Shown: positions 48,956-58,144, numbered from the stretch's first letter. The stretch is DNA of 64,000 nt from Hyphomicrobiales bacterium (GCA_900468065.1 UBTA01000047.1:1-64000), one strand, 5' to 3'. Notes: generated from the letters alone by a model not told the origin. Numbers and translations are program-made.

Positions 48956-49408
48956 ATGCAAATATTGGGTTTTAATTTCGCGCCGCTGGCGCTTTCGGTC
49001 GCAATGTTCGCAACTTCATTTGCTCCCGCAGAAGCTTTTTCCGGACCTCGGCCCACCCAAATCACTCAACTCGGCCACGACGTTGAAGTCGTTCAATATC
49101 GCCGACGTGGGGGCGATGACTGGCGCAGACGCGAAGGATTCTACCGTCGTGGAAATGAGGCTTACTACAACGGCCACCGTGGATATTACGAACGTCGCCG
49201 CGGGTATCGTCGATATAACGGCGCATGGTTCCCGCTGGGTGCGTTTGCCGCCGGCGCCATCATTGGAAGCGCGGTTGTAGACCAGCCGATTCGATACGGA
49301 GGCAGTCATGTAGAATGGTGCGCCAATCGCTACCGCAGCTACCGAGCTTACGACAACACTTATCAGCCTTACAATGGGCCAAGACGCCAGTGCAATTCCC
49401 CATATTGA
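48956..49408 (+). CDS. BA14K-family secreted protein
   Basis: 150-residue protein with a signal peptide ([20 protein letters not shown]), an arginine/tyrosine-rich middle ([20 protein letters not shown]), a hydrophobic segment ([15 protein letters not shown]) and the BA14K signature at the end ([26 protein letters not shown]). The Brucella member is an immunoreactive, lectin-like envelope protein. GAGAGGATAAAACA precedes the ATG and an EcfG-type promoter lies upstream, so it should be stress induced. Confidence 0.88.
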   Translation: MQILGFNFAPLALSVAMFATSFAPAEAFSGPRPTQITQLGHDVEVVQYRRRGGDDWRRREGFYRRGNEAYYNGHRGYYERRRGYRRYNGAWFPLGAFAAGAIIGSAVVDQPIRYGGSHVEWCANRYRSYRAYDNTYQPYNGPRRQCNSPY

Positions 49409-49436
49409 CCAGCATCAATATGCGAAAAACGAGGAA

Positions 49437-49460
49437 CGGCCGGGGAGTAAACTCCGGCCG
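49437..49460 (+). terminator. GC hairpin after the BA14K gene
   Basis: CGGCCGGGGAGT and ACTCCGGCCG pair with a small bulge. A-rich rather than T-rich sequence follows, so its role as terminator is uncertain. The remaining bases to 49716 hold no gene. Confidence 0.4.
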
Positions 49461-49716
49461 AAAAATGCGGAACAAGAGATTGCAGGCACGTCCTGCTGAA
49501 GCGTTATTCGGTGCTGTAGAGTCTTCTGCGAGAGTCAGGCCCGTTGACGCGGCTTATCGGCACACCTTCTTGGTGTTTTCCGTGGCCAAGAGGTTGATCG
49601 CGAGCGTTGGATCCCACCGATCTTAGGTGAGCTTGTCAACGCAGGATATTTTCAAGGATCACGAACAAAGGCCGAAGGCCTGTCTTCTTACCCAAACCTC
49701 TGAAGAAGGAAAGATA

Positions 49717-51687
49717 ATGATCATTCGATCCAGACTTTTTGCGACCGTTGCATTTCCGATGCTGACGATGTCTGTCGCGGTCCAGCCTGCTCTAGCAGAT
49801 AGCCTGATGAAGCCGTTTGAAGTCGCGCAGGAAGGCAGCATCTCCCAAGACGGTCGTGAACAGGTACAGGACGAACTGTTGCGCAAGAAGCACAAGCACG
49901 GTGCCGAACAGTCCCAAGGGGAGCCGGCAGCCGAAGACGGTCAGCCAAGCCGCGCTGAGCCCAGAAAGCGCCAGCGGCCCGAGCAGCAGCAGGAAGCACA
50001 GCCGCCTGAAGCAGAACAGCCGAGCCGTGCCGAGCGGAACAAGCGCCAGCGGGCGGAACAGCAGCAGGAAGAAATCCAGCCCTCCGGCGAGAACGAAGTA
50101 GGCAAGGCAGCTGATAAGAGGGCCAAGGCGCGTGCTGAGCGCGAGAAGTCTCAAAATGCCGACCAGCAACAGCAGGAGGAACCCCGGCCTGCCGACGATG
50201 ACGAGGCGGCAAAAACAGAAGAGGAACGGGCGACGGCACGTCCCGAGCGCCAGAAGCGCCAGGATGCAAAAGGCCAGCAACAGAAGGATGCTCAGCCTTC
50301 CAGTAAGGATGAGGCTGCTCAGAAGGCTGCCGAAGAAAAGCATCGTATTCGCGCCGAGAAGAAACTCCCGGCCAAACAAGAAGACGGACAGCAGCCGGTG
50401 GCCGAAGGCGATCTGCGCCCGGCAATTGACGGCGATGCGCCTGAACCTCGGCCCAAGCCTATGCCGGCCATCGTAGATACGCGTGGCACAGAAGAAAAGC
50501 AAAAGACTGCCCGCGATCCGGCGGCTTCCGACGAGACGATTGTGCTACCCGTCGACAACGGTGCCGCCGTTCTCGACAGCGACAAGGATGCCGACAACGC
50601 CGACGGCGATGCCGGCGAAACGCCCCGCAAGCAGCGTGAGCGTGCCCGCGCGGAGGAAGAGAATGTCGAGGCTCCGAAATCGGATGAGGAAGCTCAGTCG
50701 CGCCTTAATGACCGTAGTCCAAGCCGCGAGGATTTGGACGCCAACATCAAGGAAGAGGGTCGCCGTGTCGATGGCGTTCCGGAATTCAAAGCCAAAGACT
50801 TGATCGATGCCTTTACCGGCAACGACGGCCGCCGGCCGCGGATTGACGACAACCGCGACAACAGGGTGGTGCTCGACTTTGGCAACCAGATCATCGTGCG
50901 GGGCGACGACCGTCCGCGCCTGCGCCTCAACGCCCGCGAAACCTATTACGAAGAACTTTCACGCGGGCGGTCCCGCGAGGTCATCCAACGGCCAAATGGG
51001 ATTCGCATCGTGACGGTCTATAATCGCTACGGCGATATCCTTCAGCGTACGCGCATCGACAAGGACGGGCGGGAATTTTTGATGATCTATGCGGTCGAGA
51101 CCGACAACGATTCACGTCCACCACTTTACGATGTAGGCCTGGACCTCCCCCCGATGCGCCTGCGCGTGCCGGTTCGCGACTACATCATCGACACGTCGAG
51201 CGAGCCCGATCGGGACTATTATGACTTCCTTGCGGAACCGCCGGTGGAACAAGTGGAACGCACGTACTCAATCGATGAAGTGAGGAGCTCCGCCCGTATC
51301 CGCGACAAGGTGCGCCGTATCGATCTTGATACGATCACCTTCGCCACGGGCCGCGCCGAAGTGCCAATGTCGCAGGCGAATACCTTGCGCAAGGTGGCCG
51401 ACGCTATGCTGCAGGTGATCAAGAAAGATCCCGGTGAAACCTTTTTCATCGAAGGTCATACCGATGCGGTCGGTGGCGACGAGCCGAACCTATTACTCTC
51501 GGACGAACGTGCCGAATCGGTCGCCTCTCTGCTGACCGAAGTCTACGACATCCCGGCTGAAAACCTAGTGACGCAAGGTTATGGCGAACGCTTCCTCAAG
51601 GTCCGCACAGAGGAAGCCGAACAACAGAACCGCCGGGTGACAGTCCGTCGCGTCACGCCGCTTGTGCGTCCCGTAGCCCAGAATTAG
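49717..51687 (+). CDS. OmpA-family protein with long charged repeat region
   Basis: 656-residue secreted protein. A signal peptide (RLFATVAFPMLTMSVAVQPA) is followed by about 210 residues of repeats rich in E, Q, R, K and A, with units like PSRAE..KRQR.EQQQE, then a less repetitive middle (DFGNQIIVRGDDRPRLRLNA) and a C-terminal OmpA domain (ATGRAEVPMSQANTLRKVAD, FFIEGHTDAVGGDEPN, LSDERAESVASLL) that binds peptidoglycan. The charged part is probably an extended or coiled spacer across the periplasm. Start at MIIRSRLFA with AAGGAAAGATA upstream. A second copy of only its last 30 codons lies at 52981-53082. Confidence 0.88.
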   Translation: MIIRSRLFATVAFPMLTMSVAVQPALADSLMKPFEVAQEGSISQDGREQVQDELLRKKHKHGAEQSQGEPAAEDGQPSRAEPRKRQRPEQQQEAQPPEAEQPSRAERNKRQRAEQQQEEIQPSGENEVGKAADKRAKARAEREKSQNADQQQQEEPRPADDDEAAKTEEERATARPERQKRQDAKGQQQKDAQPSSKDEAAQKAAEEKHRIRAEKKLPAKQEDGQQPVAEGDLRPAIDGDAPEPRPKPMPAIVDTRGTEEKQKTARDPAASDETIVLPVDNGAAVLDSDKDADNADGDAGETPRKQRERARAEEENVEAPKSDEEAQSRLNDRSPSREDLDANIKEEGRRVDGVPEFKAKDLIDAFTGNDGRRPRIDDNRDNRVVLDFGNQIIVRGDDRPRLRLNARETYYEELSRGRSREVIQRPNGIRIVTVYNRYGDILQRTRIDKDGREFLMIYAVETDNDSRPPLYDVGLDLPPMRLRVPVRDYIIDTSSEPDRDYYDFLAEPPVEQVERTYSIDEVRSSARIRDKVRRIDLDTITFATGRAEVPMSQANTLRKVADAMLQVIKKDPGETFFIEGHTDAVGGDEPNLLLSDERAESVASLLTEVYDIPAENLVTQGYGERFLKVRTEEAEQQNRRVTVRRVTPLVRPVAQN

Positions 51688-51847
51688 GGAAGGCATTTAA
51701 CCGAGATAACCGCGAAACATTCCCTGAGGTCGATGGGCCGCGCGGTGTCCGCAACCTGCGCTGAAGGACGGGCTCCGCGCACCAAAGGCATTTTACCCAG
51801 GCGGCGAGCCAACTGGATTGATCACCTTTAAATTCAAGGAGGAACAC

Positions 51848-52162
51848 ATGCATATCGAAGCTCCGAAAATATGCGAATACCATCCTGATCGTCACCTGCA
51901 ATGTCAGGAGTGCATAGAAGGCGTTATGCAGGAGATCCTCGCCGAAGCGACAAGAAAAGGGTGGGAATCGGTCGAGACGGTGCAGGCCATGCAAGAAGTA
52001 CTAATGAGATTGCGTCTCGCCTTTGCCGGAGGTCTTGATCCGGAAGATCCACTGAACCTGGCGCCGCAGCCATATTATGATGGCCAAATCGAAGGTTCGA
52101 CCTTTCTAACCCGGTCATCAATTGTCAGGGTACCTCCTCCGCAAACCTGGCTTGAGGCGTGA
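51848..52162 (+). CDS. Hypothetical protein with N-terminal CxxC
   Basis: 104-residue protein with an excellent ribosome site (AAGGAGGAACAC). HPDRHLQCQECIEGVMQEIL has a CxxC plus histidines that could hold a metal or act in redox chemistry; the rest is helical (ATRKGWESVETVQAMQEVLM) with a proline-rich end. No family recognised. Lies between the OmpA-like and DUF982 genes on the same strand. Confidence 0.65.
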   Translation: MHIEAPKICEYHPDRHLQCQECIEGVMQEILAEATRKGWESVETVQAMQEVLMRLRLAFAGGLDPEDPLNLAPQPYYDGQIEGSTFLTRSSIVRVPPPQTWLEA

Positions 52163-52365
52163 GCAACATCTCCCCTAACCTAGAAATCGGATTTCGCATC
52201 CTGGACCTGGGGTCGATCCAGAAGGCCGGCAGTGTTAAAGCGTCATGTGACGCACGATCTCCCCGGATTACGAAACCATCGGTCATGGCGACGATGAACA
52301 CCCTCTGAGAGTTTCGTAAGACGCCGAGCCAACCATGCTTGAGCAACTGGTCAAAGGAGTATTTC

Positions 52366-52614
52366 ATGAACACAACGATTTGGGATGCAAACGTTGAGGT
52401 GAAAAAACAGTGCGAGGATCATTTTGACGTCGTTCGAAATCCGCGCGAGGCTCTCGCCTACCTGTTGTCGCAATGGCCAGAAGGCAAAGGAGCCAGCCAT
52501 GCCAATGCCCGGCGCGCGTGCTTGGGTGCTCTGGCGGGAACAAACACGAACGCCGAAGCCCGCGCTGCATTTGAATCCGCTGCGCGTGAAGCTGGCATTC
52601 TCCGGCAGAACTGA
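52366..52614 (+). CDS. DUF982 protein
   Basis: 82-residue protein typical of the DUF982 family, small proteins present in many copies in rhizobia: VVRNPREALAYLLSQWPEGK, ARRACLGALAGTNTNAEARA. Function unknown. Start at MNTTIWDA with AAAGGAGTATTTC just upstream; the in-frame upstream ATG has no such site. Confidence 0.8.
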   Translation: MNTTIWDANVEVKKQCEDHFDVVRNPREALAYLLSQWPEGKGASHANARRACLGALAGTNTNAEARAAFESAAREAGILRQN

Positions 52615-52763
52615 CGGGGAGCGTCTTGTCCGCGTGTGTGACCGCCGTGTCTGCTCAATGCGCGTTCTCCGCTAAAGTGCTGCTTAATTTAGCGCACGAA
52701 TTAGAGAAAATATTTTGGGAGACCGCTGGGTCGGCAGACATCGGGCGCCGTTCACCGAAAGTT

Positions 52764-52811
52764 AGAATCCCTATTGCGCCGGAAAAAAGAATCCCGATTG
52801 CACCGGAAAAA
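52764..52811 (+). repeat. Two tandem copies of a 24-bp unit
   Basis: AGAATCCC(T/G)ATTGC(G/A)CCGGAAAAA occurs twice head to tail (52764-52787, 52788-52811). It lies in a non-coding stretch after the DUF982 gene. Confidence 0.6.
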
Positions 52812-52980
52812 GCTCTCCTGCCGACATCGACCTGAACTCGACAGGAAGCAAGAGCCAAGAACCGCCGGTGCTCTTGAGTAATTTCAAGTCTGTGAAGAAA
52901 TTTTCGCGATCGATGGTGACAGCGTCAACGCCAGCTGGGACCGCGGCCGTCAAGCCACACTGAAACGACGCAAGATATAA

Positions 52981-53082
52981 CAGCGCTACCTCGAGGTTCG
53001 GACACGGGAGGCCGAACACCTGAACCGCAAGGTGACAATCCGTCGCGTGACGCCGTGGGTCCGCCCTATGGTCCAGAATTAG
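52981..53082 (+). pseudogene. C-terminal remnant of a second OmpA-like gene
   Basis: The frame reads YLEVRTREAEHLNRKVTIRR, then VTPWVRPMVQN and TAG. This matches the end of the OmpA-like protein at 49717-51687 (FLKVRTEEAEQQNRRVTVRR, VTPLVRPVAQN). An in-frame stop lies directly before it and the remaining domain is missing. It is the stub of a former tandem duplicate; the DNA differs at many codons, so the duplication is old. Confidence 0.75.
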
Positions 53083-53310
53083 CCATCACTGACCCCTCAC
53101 TGGCCATTTCCTTCGCTGATGGCATATAGGTATGAGGTAGCCTTCAGCGGCAAATGCCCAATGGGCTTGGCGCCTTCGCCGGCGCGACGCCATCGCCGCG
53201 CCCGTCTCTGGGAGACGGGCGCGGAGCGCTCTCCTAATGCTGTTGCGATTGGGCACTATCACGGTCGGACGAGCCGAAGAAGAGCTTTACAAAACCATCC
53301 TGACGATGGT

Positions 53311-53420
53311 TGGCAATGCCGTTCGGTAACCGTCCACGACTGGCACCACTTCGCCGGTGATGTAGCTGAGGCATCGTCGTGATGCGACGAGGACATATGC
53401 GGGGACAATCTCCCGAGTGC
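53311..53420 (-). pseudogene. C-terminal remnant of a short-chain dehydrogenase
   Basis: The minus strand reads PAYVLVASRRCLSYITGEVV, then PVVDGY. SDR proteins end with AYVFLASD.ASYITGEVL.VDGG, so this is the tail of such a gene with no N-terminus. The surrounding bases 53083-53633 contain no other gene. Confidence 0.55.
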
Positions 53421-53633
53421 GCATGAAAAGCACCGGCGCCCGGTGGATGATCAATGGCGCGCCTTTTCCTTTGGATGGGTGTCGGACCTTTGGCGGAAAT
53501 CGACCAGACCTAGGTCCTAGACACAACAGTATTGGTCTGGGGCCGGTAGAAGCGATCCCCCGCACCAACTAGTCTCGCACGTAAGGTGACTCGTTCTTTC
53601 AAAATGGGTCGCGAAAGTTGAATGGAGAGACTT

Positions 53634-54293
53634 ATGTCTATCACGAAAATAGTCGGCCGCAGCGTCGTCGCGTTGACCATTGCGCTGGCCCCAGCGGCAG
53701 TCGGTACATTTGGTGTCACAGGTGTAGCCCACGCAAAAGATGGCAATGGTAACGGCGGCGGCGGGCGCGGCAGCGATGGTGGTCGCGGCGGTAGAGCGAG
53801 CTCCGACCACGGTAAATCGGGTGACGCCCGCTCAGATAAAAAAGGGAAAGCTGATCGCACTCCGACGCTGAAGTCGCTTTTCACATTCGGAAAGAAATCC
53901 GACAAAGCGAACAAGGCGGAAAAATCGGTGAAGACGGCCAACGCAAAGGCAGCTCACTCCAACACTGCTGGAATAAACTCCCTCAACCGTAACTATCACG
54001 CATATCTGAACTCGAATGATCGTCGTATGGCTGCGGTTTCAGCCTATGCGATCGCCTACGCGGAGTTTGAAGCCGAAACCGGCACCGACGTTATGCCGAC
54101 TGACCCGGCCTTGAGTGACGAGGCATTGCGCGACGCGCTCGCCAGCTTCACGAAAGACGGTGTTGTAACCGACGACATTCTGAATAGGGCCAAGGATATA
54201 CTTGGTGTCGGACCCCAGTTTGGCAAGATCGATCAAATCCGCGACACACTTCCGAAGCCGGCCTCAAATACCGAACCGGATACCGCAGACTAG
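53634..54293 (+). CDS. Secreted Gly/Asn- and Lys-rich hypothetical protein
   Basis: 219-residue protein with a signal peptide (SVVALTIALAPAAVGTFGV, cleavage near VAHA), a glycine/asparagine-rich stretch (DGNGNGGGGRGSDGGRGGRA), a lysine-rich linker and a helical C-terminal domain (NRNYHAYLNSNDRRMAAVSA, YAIAYAEFEAETG). Such proteins are frequent in rhizobia without known function. Start at MSITKI with GGAGAGACTT upstream. It shares the mode of its Gly/Asn-rich part with the protein at 58661-59074. Confidence 0.72.
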   Translation: MSITKIVGRSVVALTIALAPAAVGTFGVTGVAHAKDGNGNGGGGRGSDGGRGGRASSDHGKSGDARSDKKGKADRTPTLKSLFTFGKKSDKANKAEKSVKTANAKAAHSNTAGINSLNRNYHAYLNSNDRRMAAVSAYAIAYAEFEAETGTDVMPTDPALSDEALRDALASFTKDGVVTDDILNRAKDILGVGPQFGKIDQIRDTLPKPASNTEPDTAD

Positions 54294-54516
54294 AAACCTT
54301 TGTGAGCGAACTTCGATCAAGCTGTCGCTGTCACAGCTCTTTGGAAGATATTTTCGCGAATGACGCGAGCTATGTGCATGCGGAAGATTTCAATCGGTTC
54401 AGGCGGATTACCGGCCGTGATCGATGAGAGAGTGGTTAACTAGCGCATCCACGACAACAGCGTCGCAAACACGCATAAACGACACATCCCGCGAACCCAT
54501 TTAAGGTTCGTCGCGC

Positions 54517-54942
54517 TTGGCTTTGTGCTCGTCCAGCTCCCGCACGCCATCTTGTCTCCGATCCATAAAAACCCCGCGCCGCACTGTCACATCGCTCAAC
54601 AGCGTACTTGCCGCCACGCCGGACGGGCTGATCCGTGTGTTGGGGCAGGGGTCGCGGGAAAAGGCGGGCTTTGATGCCGCATCTGATGTAGTGGGAAAGT
54701 CGGAATACGACCTTCAGACCAGGCAGTGGCGGGTATGCACCCGTCATCGGCGCGCGGAAAGTCCAGACCTTTACCTGGAGCGCCCCGGAAACGTCACCGC
54801 ACTGGCACGATCGATGTTCGCGTTTTACAGAACGACATCGCCGGAAACCGATAGACTACTCTACATGCCAGCCGTACAGCGGGGCCCCGTCAATGTGAGC
54901 CGCCGTCCGAACGTAGAGAAAATTAGTAATAAACGGGGATGA
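54517..54942 (+). other. Unassigned open frame inside a 0.9-kb gene-poor stretch
   Basis: Between 54294 and 55198 no gene is certain. In this frame the middle part (ATPDGLIRVLGQGSREKAGF, ASDVVGKSEYDLQTRQWRVC, RAESPDLYLERPGN) has the composition of a real protein, but the front is implausible and there is no ribosome site. It may be a decayed gene that lost its start. Family not recognised. Confidence 0.3.
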
Positions 54943-55198
54943 AAACGTTGAATGGTGCTTCCCTTATCGCTCTTATAAACCGGACGACAACCATCCGCGC
55001 GTTCAGAGGCGAAATTCGTGCCTGCGCTCCTCCCTCGATTTAAACGGCAGCCTCGGCTCCGCAATTCCCCCTTCGACGTTGTGACGTATACTTTTTTTCT
55101 GTCGGTCCTGCGTTATTGACGAATAGCTTCGACGCCTTACTTTGTGACGATTGACAACGCGCCGGAATAACAGTGTGCGTTTGGGAGCTGAATCGATC

Positions 55199-56599
55199 AT
55201 GCGGTTGTTCGTGGAGCGTTACCGCTGGAATACCCCCAGTCTGGCCCGACAGTTTCTCCTCATCGGAGGTTTGGTGTCTCTCGGGGCGACGATCATAGTC
55301 GGAGCGTTCGTTACCAGTCTAATTGAAGCTGCAGTCACCAGGAATACCGGGGCTGCGACCGCTCTATACGTCGACAGTGTCATTGCGCCCCTCCTGCCCG
55401 ACATGCAAACCAACAACGACCTCAGCGAATCGGTGCAACGAGCACTCGACGAGACTTTGGGCCAGGGCACATTAGGGAAACGGCTATTGTCGTTTCGTCT
55501 GTGGCGTCCCGATGGCACTATTCTCTATTCAAATGAAAAAGCTCTGATCGGACGAAGACTACCGATCAGCGATGGACTGCAGACGGCATTAACAGGAACG
55601 ATGGTTGCCGAATTCGACCACGCCGACGATGTCGGCAGTGAGACCGTGCGCGATAGCGGCCTGCCGGTGCTCGAAATTTACAATCCGGTCCTCCAGCCTT
55701 GGTCGGGTGAGGTCGTGGGCGTCTTGGAGTTTTATGAAATCGCCGTCGACCTTCAGCAAAGTCTAAACCACGCCCGCTTGCAGAGCTGGCTCGCTGTCGT
55801 AGCATTCACGATGTCTTTTTTTGCAATTCTGTCGGCCCTCGTGTTTAGAGGCAGCACGATGATCGACAGTCAAGACAAGGCGCTGAAGCGTCGCATTCAA
55901 GAGCTGTCTGAACTTCTGTCGCAAAATGGCGAATTGAGTGCGAAGCTCCAGCGGGCGAGCGAGCGCACGACAGCCCTCAATGAACGGTACCTGCGACGCT
56001 TGGGGGCGGAACTTCATGATGGACCGGCACAGCTTGTCGCCCTGGCAGCACTGAAGGTGGACAGCGAGGCTATCAGCAATCCCCGAACTTCGCGGAGGGT
56101 GCGGGACTTGGAAATCACATCGATCAAATCCAGTTTGGATGATGCGATGCAAGAAATCCGGACGATCTGCAGCGGTCTCGTTCTTCCGCAGATCGAAGGG
56201 GCCAACCTTCGGGAAGTTATTCAACGCGCTCTCAAAGCCCATAGTGAGCGCACAGGCTCGCATGTCGAGCTTTCCGTATCTCCGACATCTCCCCAGCTCT
56301 CGATCTCGGCGAAAATCTGCGTCTTCCGGTTTCTGCAGGAAGCGCTCAACAACGGCTATCGTCATGGCGGAGGGGCGGGACAATATGTGATCCAGACCTA
56401 CGAGGGACAAACTGTCTCTGTTAAAGCTGGCGATCGCGGTCCAGGTTTTGACCCAACCAAAATGAAAACGTCCAGCCTTGGCTTGTCGGGTCTGCGAGAA
56501 CGGGTTGAAAGCCTTGGGGGAACATTTGAATTGAAGACATCTGACCGGGGAACCGAGCTGTGCATGTCCTTAAACCTAGATGAAATGGAGCCTTCGTGA
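55199..56599 (+). CDS. Sensor histidine kinase, NarX/DesK (HisKA_3) type
   Basis: 466-residue membrane kinase. Two membrane segments (about 15-38 and 195-218) enclose a periplasmic sensor region of about 150 residues. The phospho-acceptor is H273 in RLGAELHDGPAQL. The ATP domain shows the N box (LQEALNNGYRHGG), G1 (DRGPGFDP) and G2 (LGLSGLRERVESLGG). Start at MRLFVERY. Its stop overlaps the start of the response regulator as GTGATG, so the pair is translated together. The signal is unknown. Confidence 0.9.
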   Translation: MRLFVERYRWNTPSLARQFLLIGGLVSLGATIIVGAFVTSLIEAAVTRNTGAATALYVDSVIAPLLPDMQTNNDLSESVQRALDETLGQGTLGKRLLSFRLWRPDGTILYSNEKALIGRRLPISDGLQTALTGTMVAEFDHADDVGSETVRDSGLPVLEIYNPVLQPWSGEVVGVLEFYEIAVDLQQSLNHARLQSWLAVVAFTMSFFAILSALVFRGSTMIDSQDKALKRRIQELSELLSQNGELSAKLQRASERTTALNERYLRRLGAELHDGPAQLVALAALKVDSEAISNPRTSRRVRDLEITSIKSSLDDAMQEIRTICSGLVLPQIEGANLREVIQRALKAHSERTGSHVELSVSPTSPQLSISAKICVFRFLQEALNNGYRHGGGAGQYVIQTYEGQTVSVKAGDRGPGFDPTKMKTSSLGLSGLRERVESLGGTFELKTSDRGTELCMSLNLDEMEPS

Positions 56600-57243
56600 T
56601 GGGAGAGATAACAATCGCGGTCATCGACGACCACCCGCTTTTCCGTGAAGGCGTCATGCGGATTCTTTCGGAAATCCAAGGTTTCAAAATACTTGGCGAA
56701 GGTTCAACAAAGCAGGACGCGCTTGAGATCTGCGCCACCCTGAAGCCCGATATCCTGCTCATGGATATTTCAATGCCAGGCGGTGGGCTGAATGCGATCC
56801 TGCCCATCCTGGAAATCAACTCCGAGCAAAAGATAATGATGCTGACAGTCTCGGAAACGAGCGACGACGTCATGAGCGCCCTGGACAAGGGGGCAAAAGC
56901 CTATGTGTTGAAGGGCGTCGGATCACGGGTGCTGGCGGACATAGTCAAATCGGTCGCTGCCGGAGAGACATATGTATCCCCGACCCTGTCAGCGCGGCTG
57001 CTCTCCGACATGTCATCGGCCGCCGCCTTGGCAAAGCAGCCCAATCCGATCAACGAACTGACGAGCCGTGAGCACGAGGTCCTAAATCTCGTTGCGGAAG
57101 GACTCAGCAACAAGCGGATAGCGCTCCGACTCGGCGTCCACGAGAAGACGATCAAACAGCATATGACCCATATTTTCGCAAAGCTCGGGACAAGCAATAG
57201 AACGGAAGCCGCAATGGTTCTGCGTAATGTAATGCCAGGGTAG
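56599..57243 (+). CDS. NarL/LuxR-type response regulator
   Basis: 214-residue regulator. The receiver has the acidic pair in VIDDHPLF, phospho-aspartate D56 in ILLMDISMPGG, Thr in LTVSE and Lys in AYVLKGVGS. The C-terminal LuxR helix-turn-helix is intact (LTSREHEVLNLVAEGLSNKR, HEKTIKQHMTHIFAKLG). Coupled with the histidine kinase just upstream. The small stress and membrane genes that follow are possible targets. Confidence 0.92.
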   Translation: MGEITIAVIDDHPLFREGVMRILSEIQGFKILGEGSTKQDALEICATLKPDILLMDISMPGGGLNAILPILEINSEQKIMMLTVSETSDDVMSALDKGAKAYVLKGVGSRVLADIVKSVAAGETYVSPTLSARLLSDMSSAAALAKQPNPINELTSREHEVLNLVAEGLSNKRIALRLGVHEKTIKQHMTHIFAKLGTSNRTEAAMVLRNVMPG

Positions 57244-57255
57244 CTGGACAGCGGT

Positions 57256-57348
57256 TCAACCTGCCAGCAGTCCGGTTGCCAGCATTGCAAAGAGCAGCCC
57301 TACGATCGGTATCAGAAGCCAGCGGGCTTCATGCAAACTGGTGTCCAT
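57256..57348 (-). CDS. 30-residue single-span membrane peptide
   Basis: Very short gene with an excellent ribosome site (TAGGAGGGACA before ATG). The product MDTSLHEARW is followed by the membrane segment LLIPIVGLLFAMLATGLLAG. Small single-span proteins of this kind are common and often modulate membrane complexes; no family can be given. It converges on the response regulator gene, 12 bp beyond its stop. Confidence 0.6.
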   Translation of the reverse strand: MDTSLHEARWLLIPIVGLLFAMLATGLLAG

Positions 57349-57501
57349 TGTCCCTCCTATCTCCAATCCAGTGTGAATAGAACGCGCCGGAGTTTGTTCC
57401 CCAGGATGGCATGCGACCGACGTTTACTGTGGTGATACAGGACTTTAGCCCTACTATTTTCTGGCGTTCGTCTCATAGAAGCCGGACTGAAGCCCTACGC
57501 G

Positions 57502-57526
57502 GGAACAGCTTTCCAAGGATGACGTT
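57502..57526 (+). promoter_or_regulatory. EcfG-type general stress promoter
   Basis: GGAAC (57502-57506), 16 bases, CGTT (57523-57526): exact EcfG consensus, 32 bp before the DUF1236 gene. The other bases between 57244 and 57558 hold only the 30-codon gene on the opposite strand. Confidence 0.7.
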
Positions 57527-57558
57527 TTGCTGTTGTAAAACGAAAAAAGGAGCCTGTC

Positions 57559-57954
57559 ATGAAAACGAAACTCATTCTCGCAGCAGCCCTCGCCACTATG
57601 CTGCTCGGCGGCGCCGCTGTTGCAGAAGACGGCGCAGTTACCGGGGCTGCTGGTGGTGCCATCACTGGCGCAATCGTCGGCGGTCCCGTGGGCGCTGCAG
57701 TTGGCGGCGTCGCCGGCGCGATCGCAGGCGCTGTCATTGATCCCCCGCCGGAACGTGTTGTCACCTATGTTCGACAGCAGCCTGTACAGCGTTCAGTCGT
57801 CGTCGAACAACCTATCGTCGTCGGGAAGCCTTTACCGCAAGAGGTGGTTCTGGTGCCTATCGCAGAGGATCCGCGTTATTCCTACACCATCGTCAATGAG
57901 CAGCGTGTCATCGTCGACCCACAGACACGGACTGTCGTCCAGGTGATCCAGTAA
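57559..57954 (+). CDS. DUF1236 protein with glycine zipper
   Basis: 131-residue envelope protein. After a signal peptide (LILAAALATMLLGGAAVA) comes a glycine-zipper segment (GAITGAIVGGPVGAAVGG) that can insert into membranes, then the DUF1236-type C-terminal repeat (GKPLPQEVVLVPI; YTIVNEQRVIVDPQTRTVVQ). Ribosome site AAAAGGAGCCTGTC. Driven by the EcfG-type promoter just upstream, so it belongs to the general stress response; function unknown. Confidence 0.85.
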   Translation: MKTKLILAAALATMLLGGAAVAEDGAVTGAAGGAITGAIVGGPVGAAVGGVAGAIAGAVIDPPPERVVTYVRQQPVQRSVVVEQPIVVGKPLPQEVVLVPIAEDPRYSYTIVNEQRVIVDPQTRTVVQVIQ

Positions 57955-57998
57955 CGGTAACCTCTTCGGTGACATGATCGCCGTGAAGGAGATAAGCA

Positions 57999-58073
57999 AT
58001 GAACAGTTTGATCTGGCTCGTTGGAGCAATTGTAATCATCGGCGCAATCCTGTCGTTCATTGGGATCGCCTAA
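57999..58073 (+). CDS. 24-residue membrane peptide
   Basis: ATG preceded by GAAGGAGATAAGCA. The product is almost entirely one membrane span (LIWLVGAIVIIGAILSFIGI). It follows the DUF1236 gene by 44 bp on the same strand and ends just before a strong hairpin, so it is probably the last gene of that stress transcript. Confidence 0.6.
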   Translation: MNSLIWLVGAIVIIGAILSFIGIA

Positions 58074-58078
58074 ATTTT

Positions 58079-58109
58079 GGCAGGGCGATACGCAACGTAC
58101 CGCCCTGCC
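58079..58109 (+). terminator. Strong hairpin after the 24-residue gene
   Basis: GGCAGGGCG/CGCCCTGCC with an inner TACG/CGTA stem and CAA loop. No T-tract follows. It should end or stabilise the DUF1236 transcript. Confidence 0.6.
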
Positions 58110-58144
58110 CCCGCCTTCCTCCCCACCCTCAATGAGATTAACAA

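Noticed and set aside
49721-50630. Long minus-strand frames opposite the OmpA-like gene
   Set aside because: They are by-products of the repetitive E/Q/R/K codons on the plus strand; no start signals.
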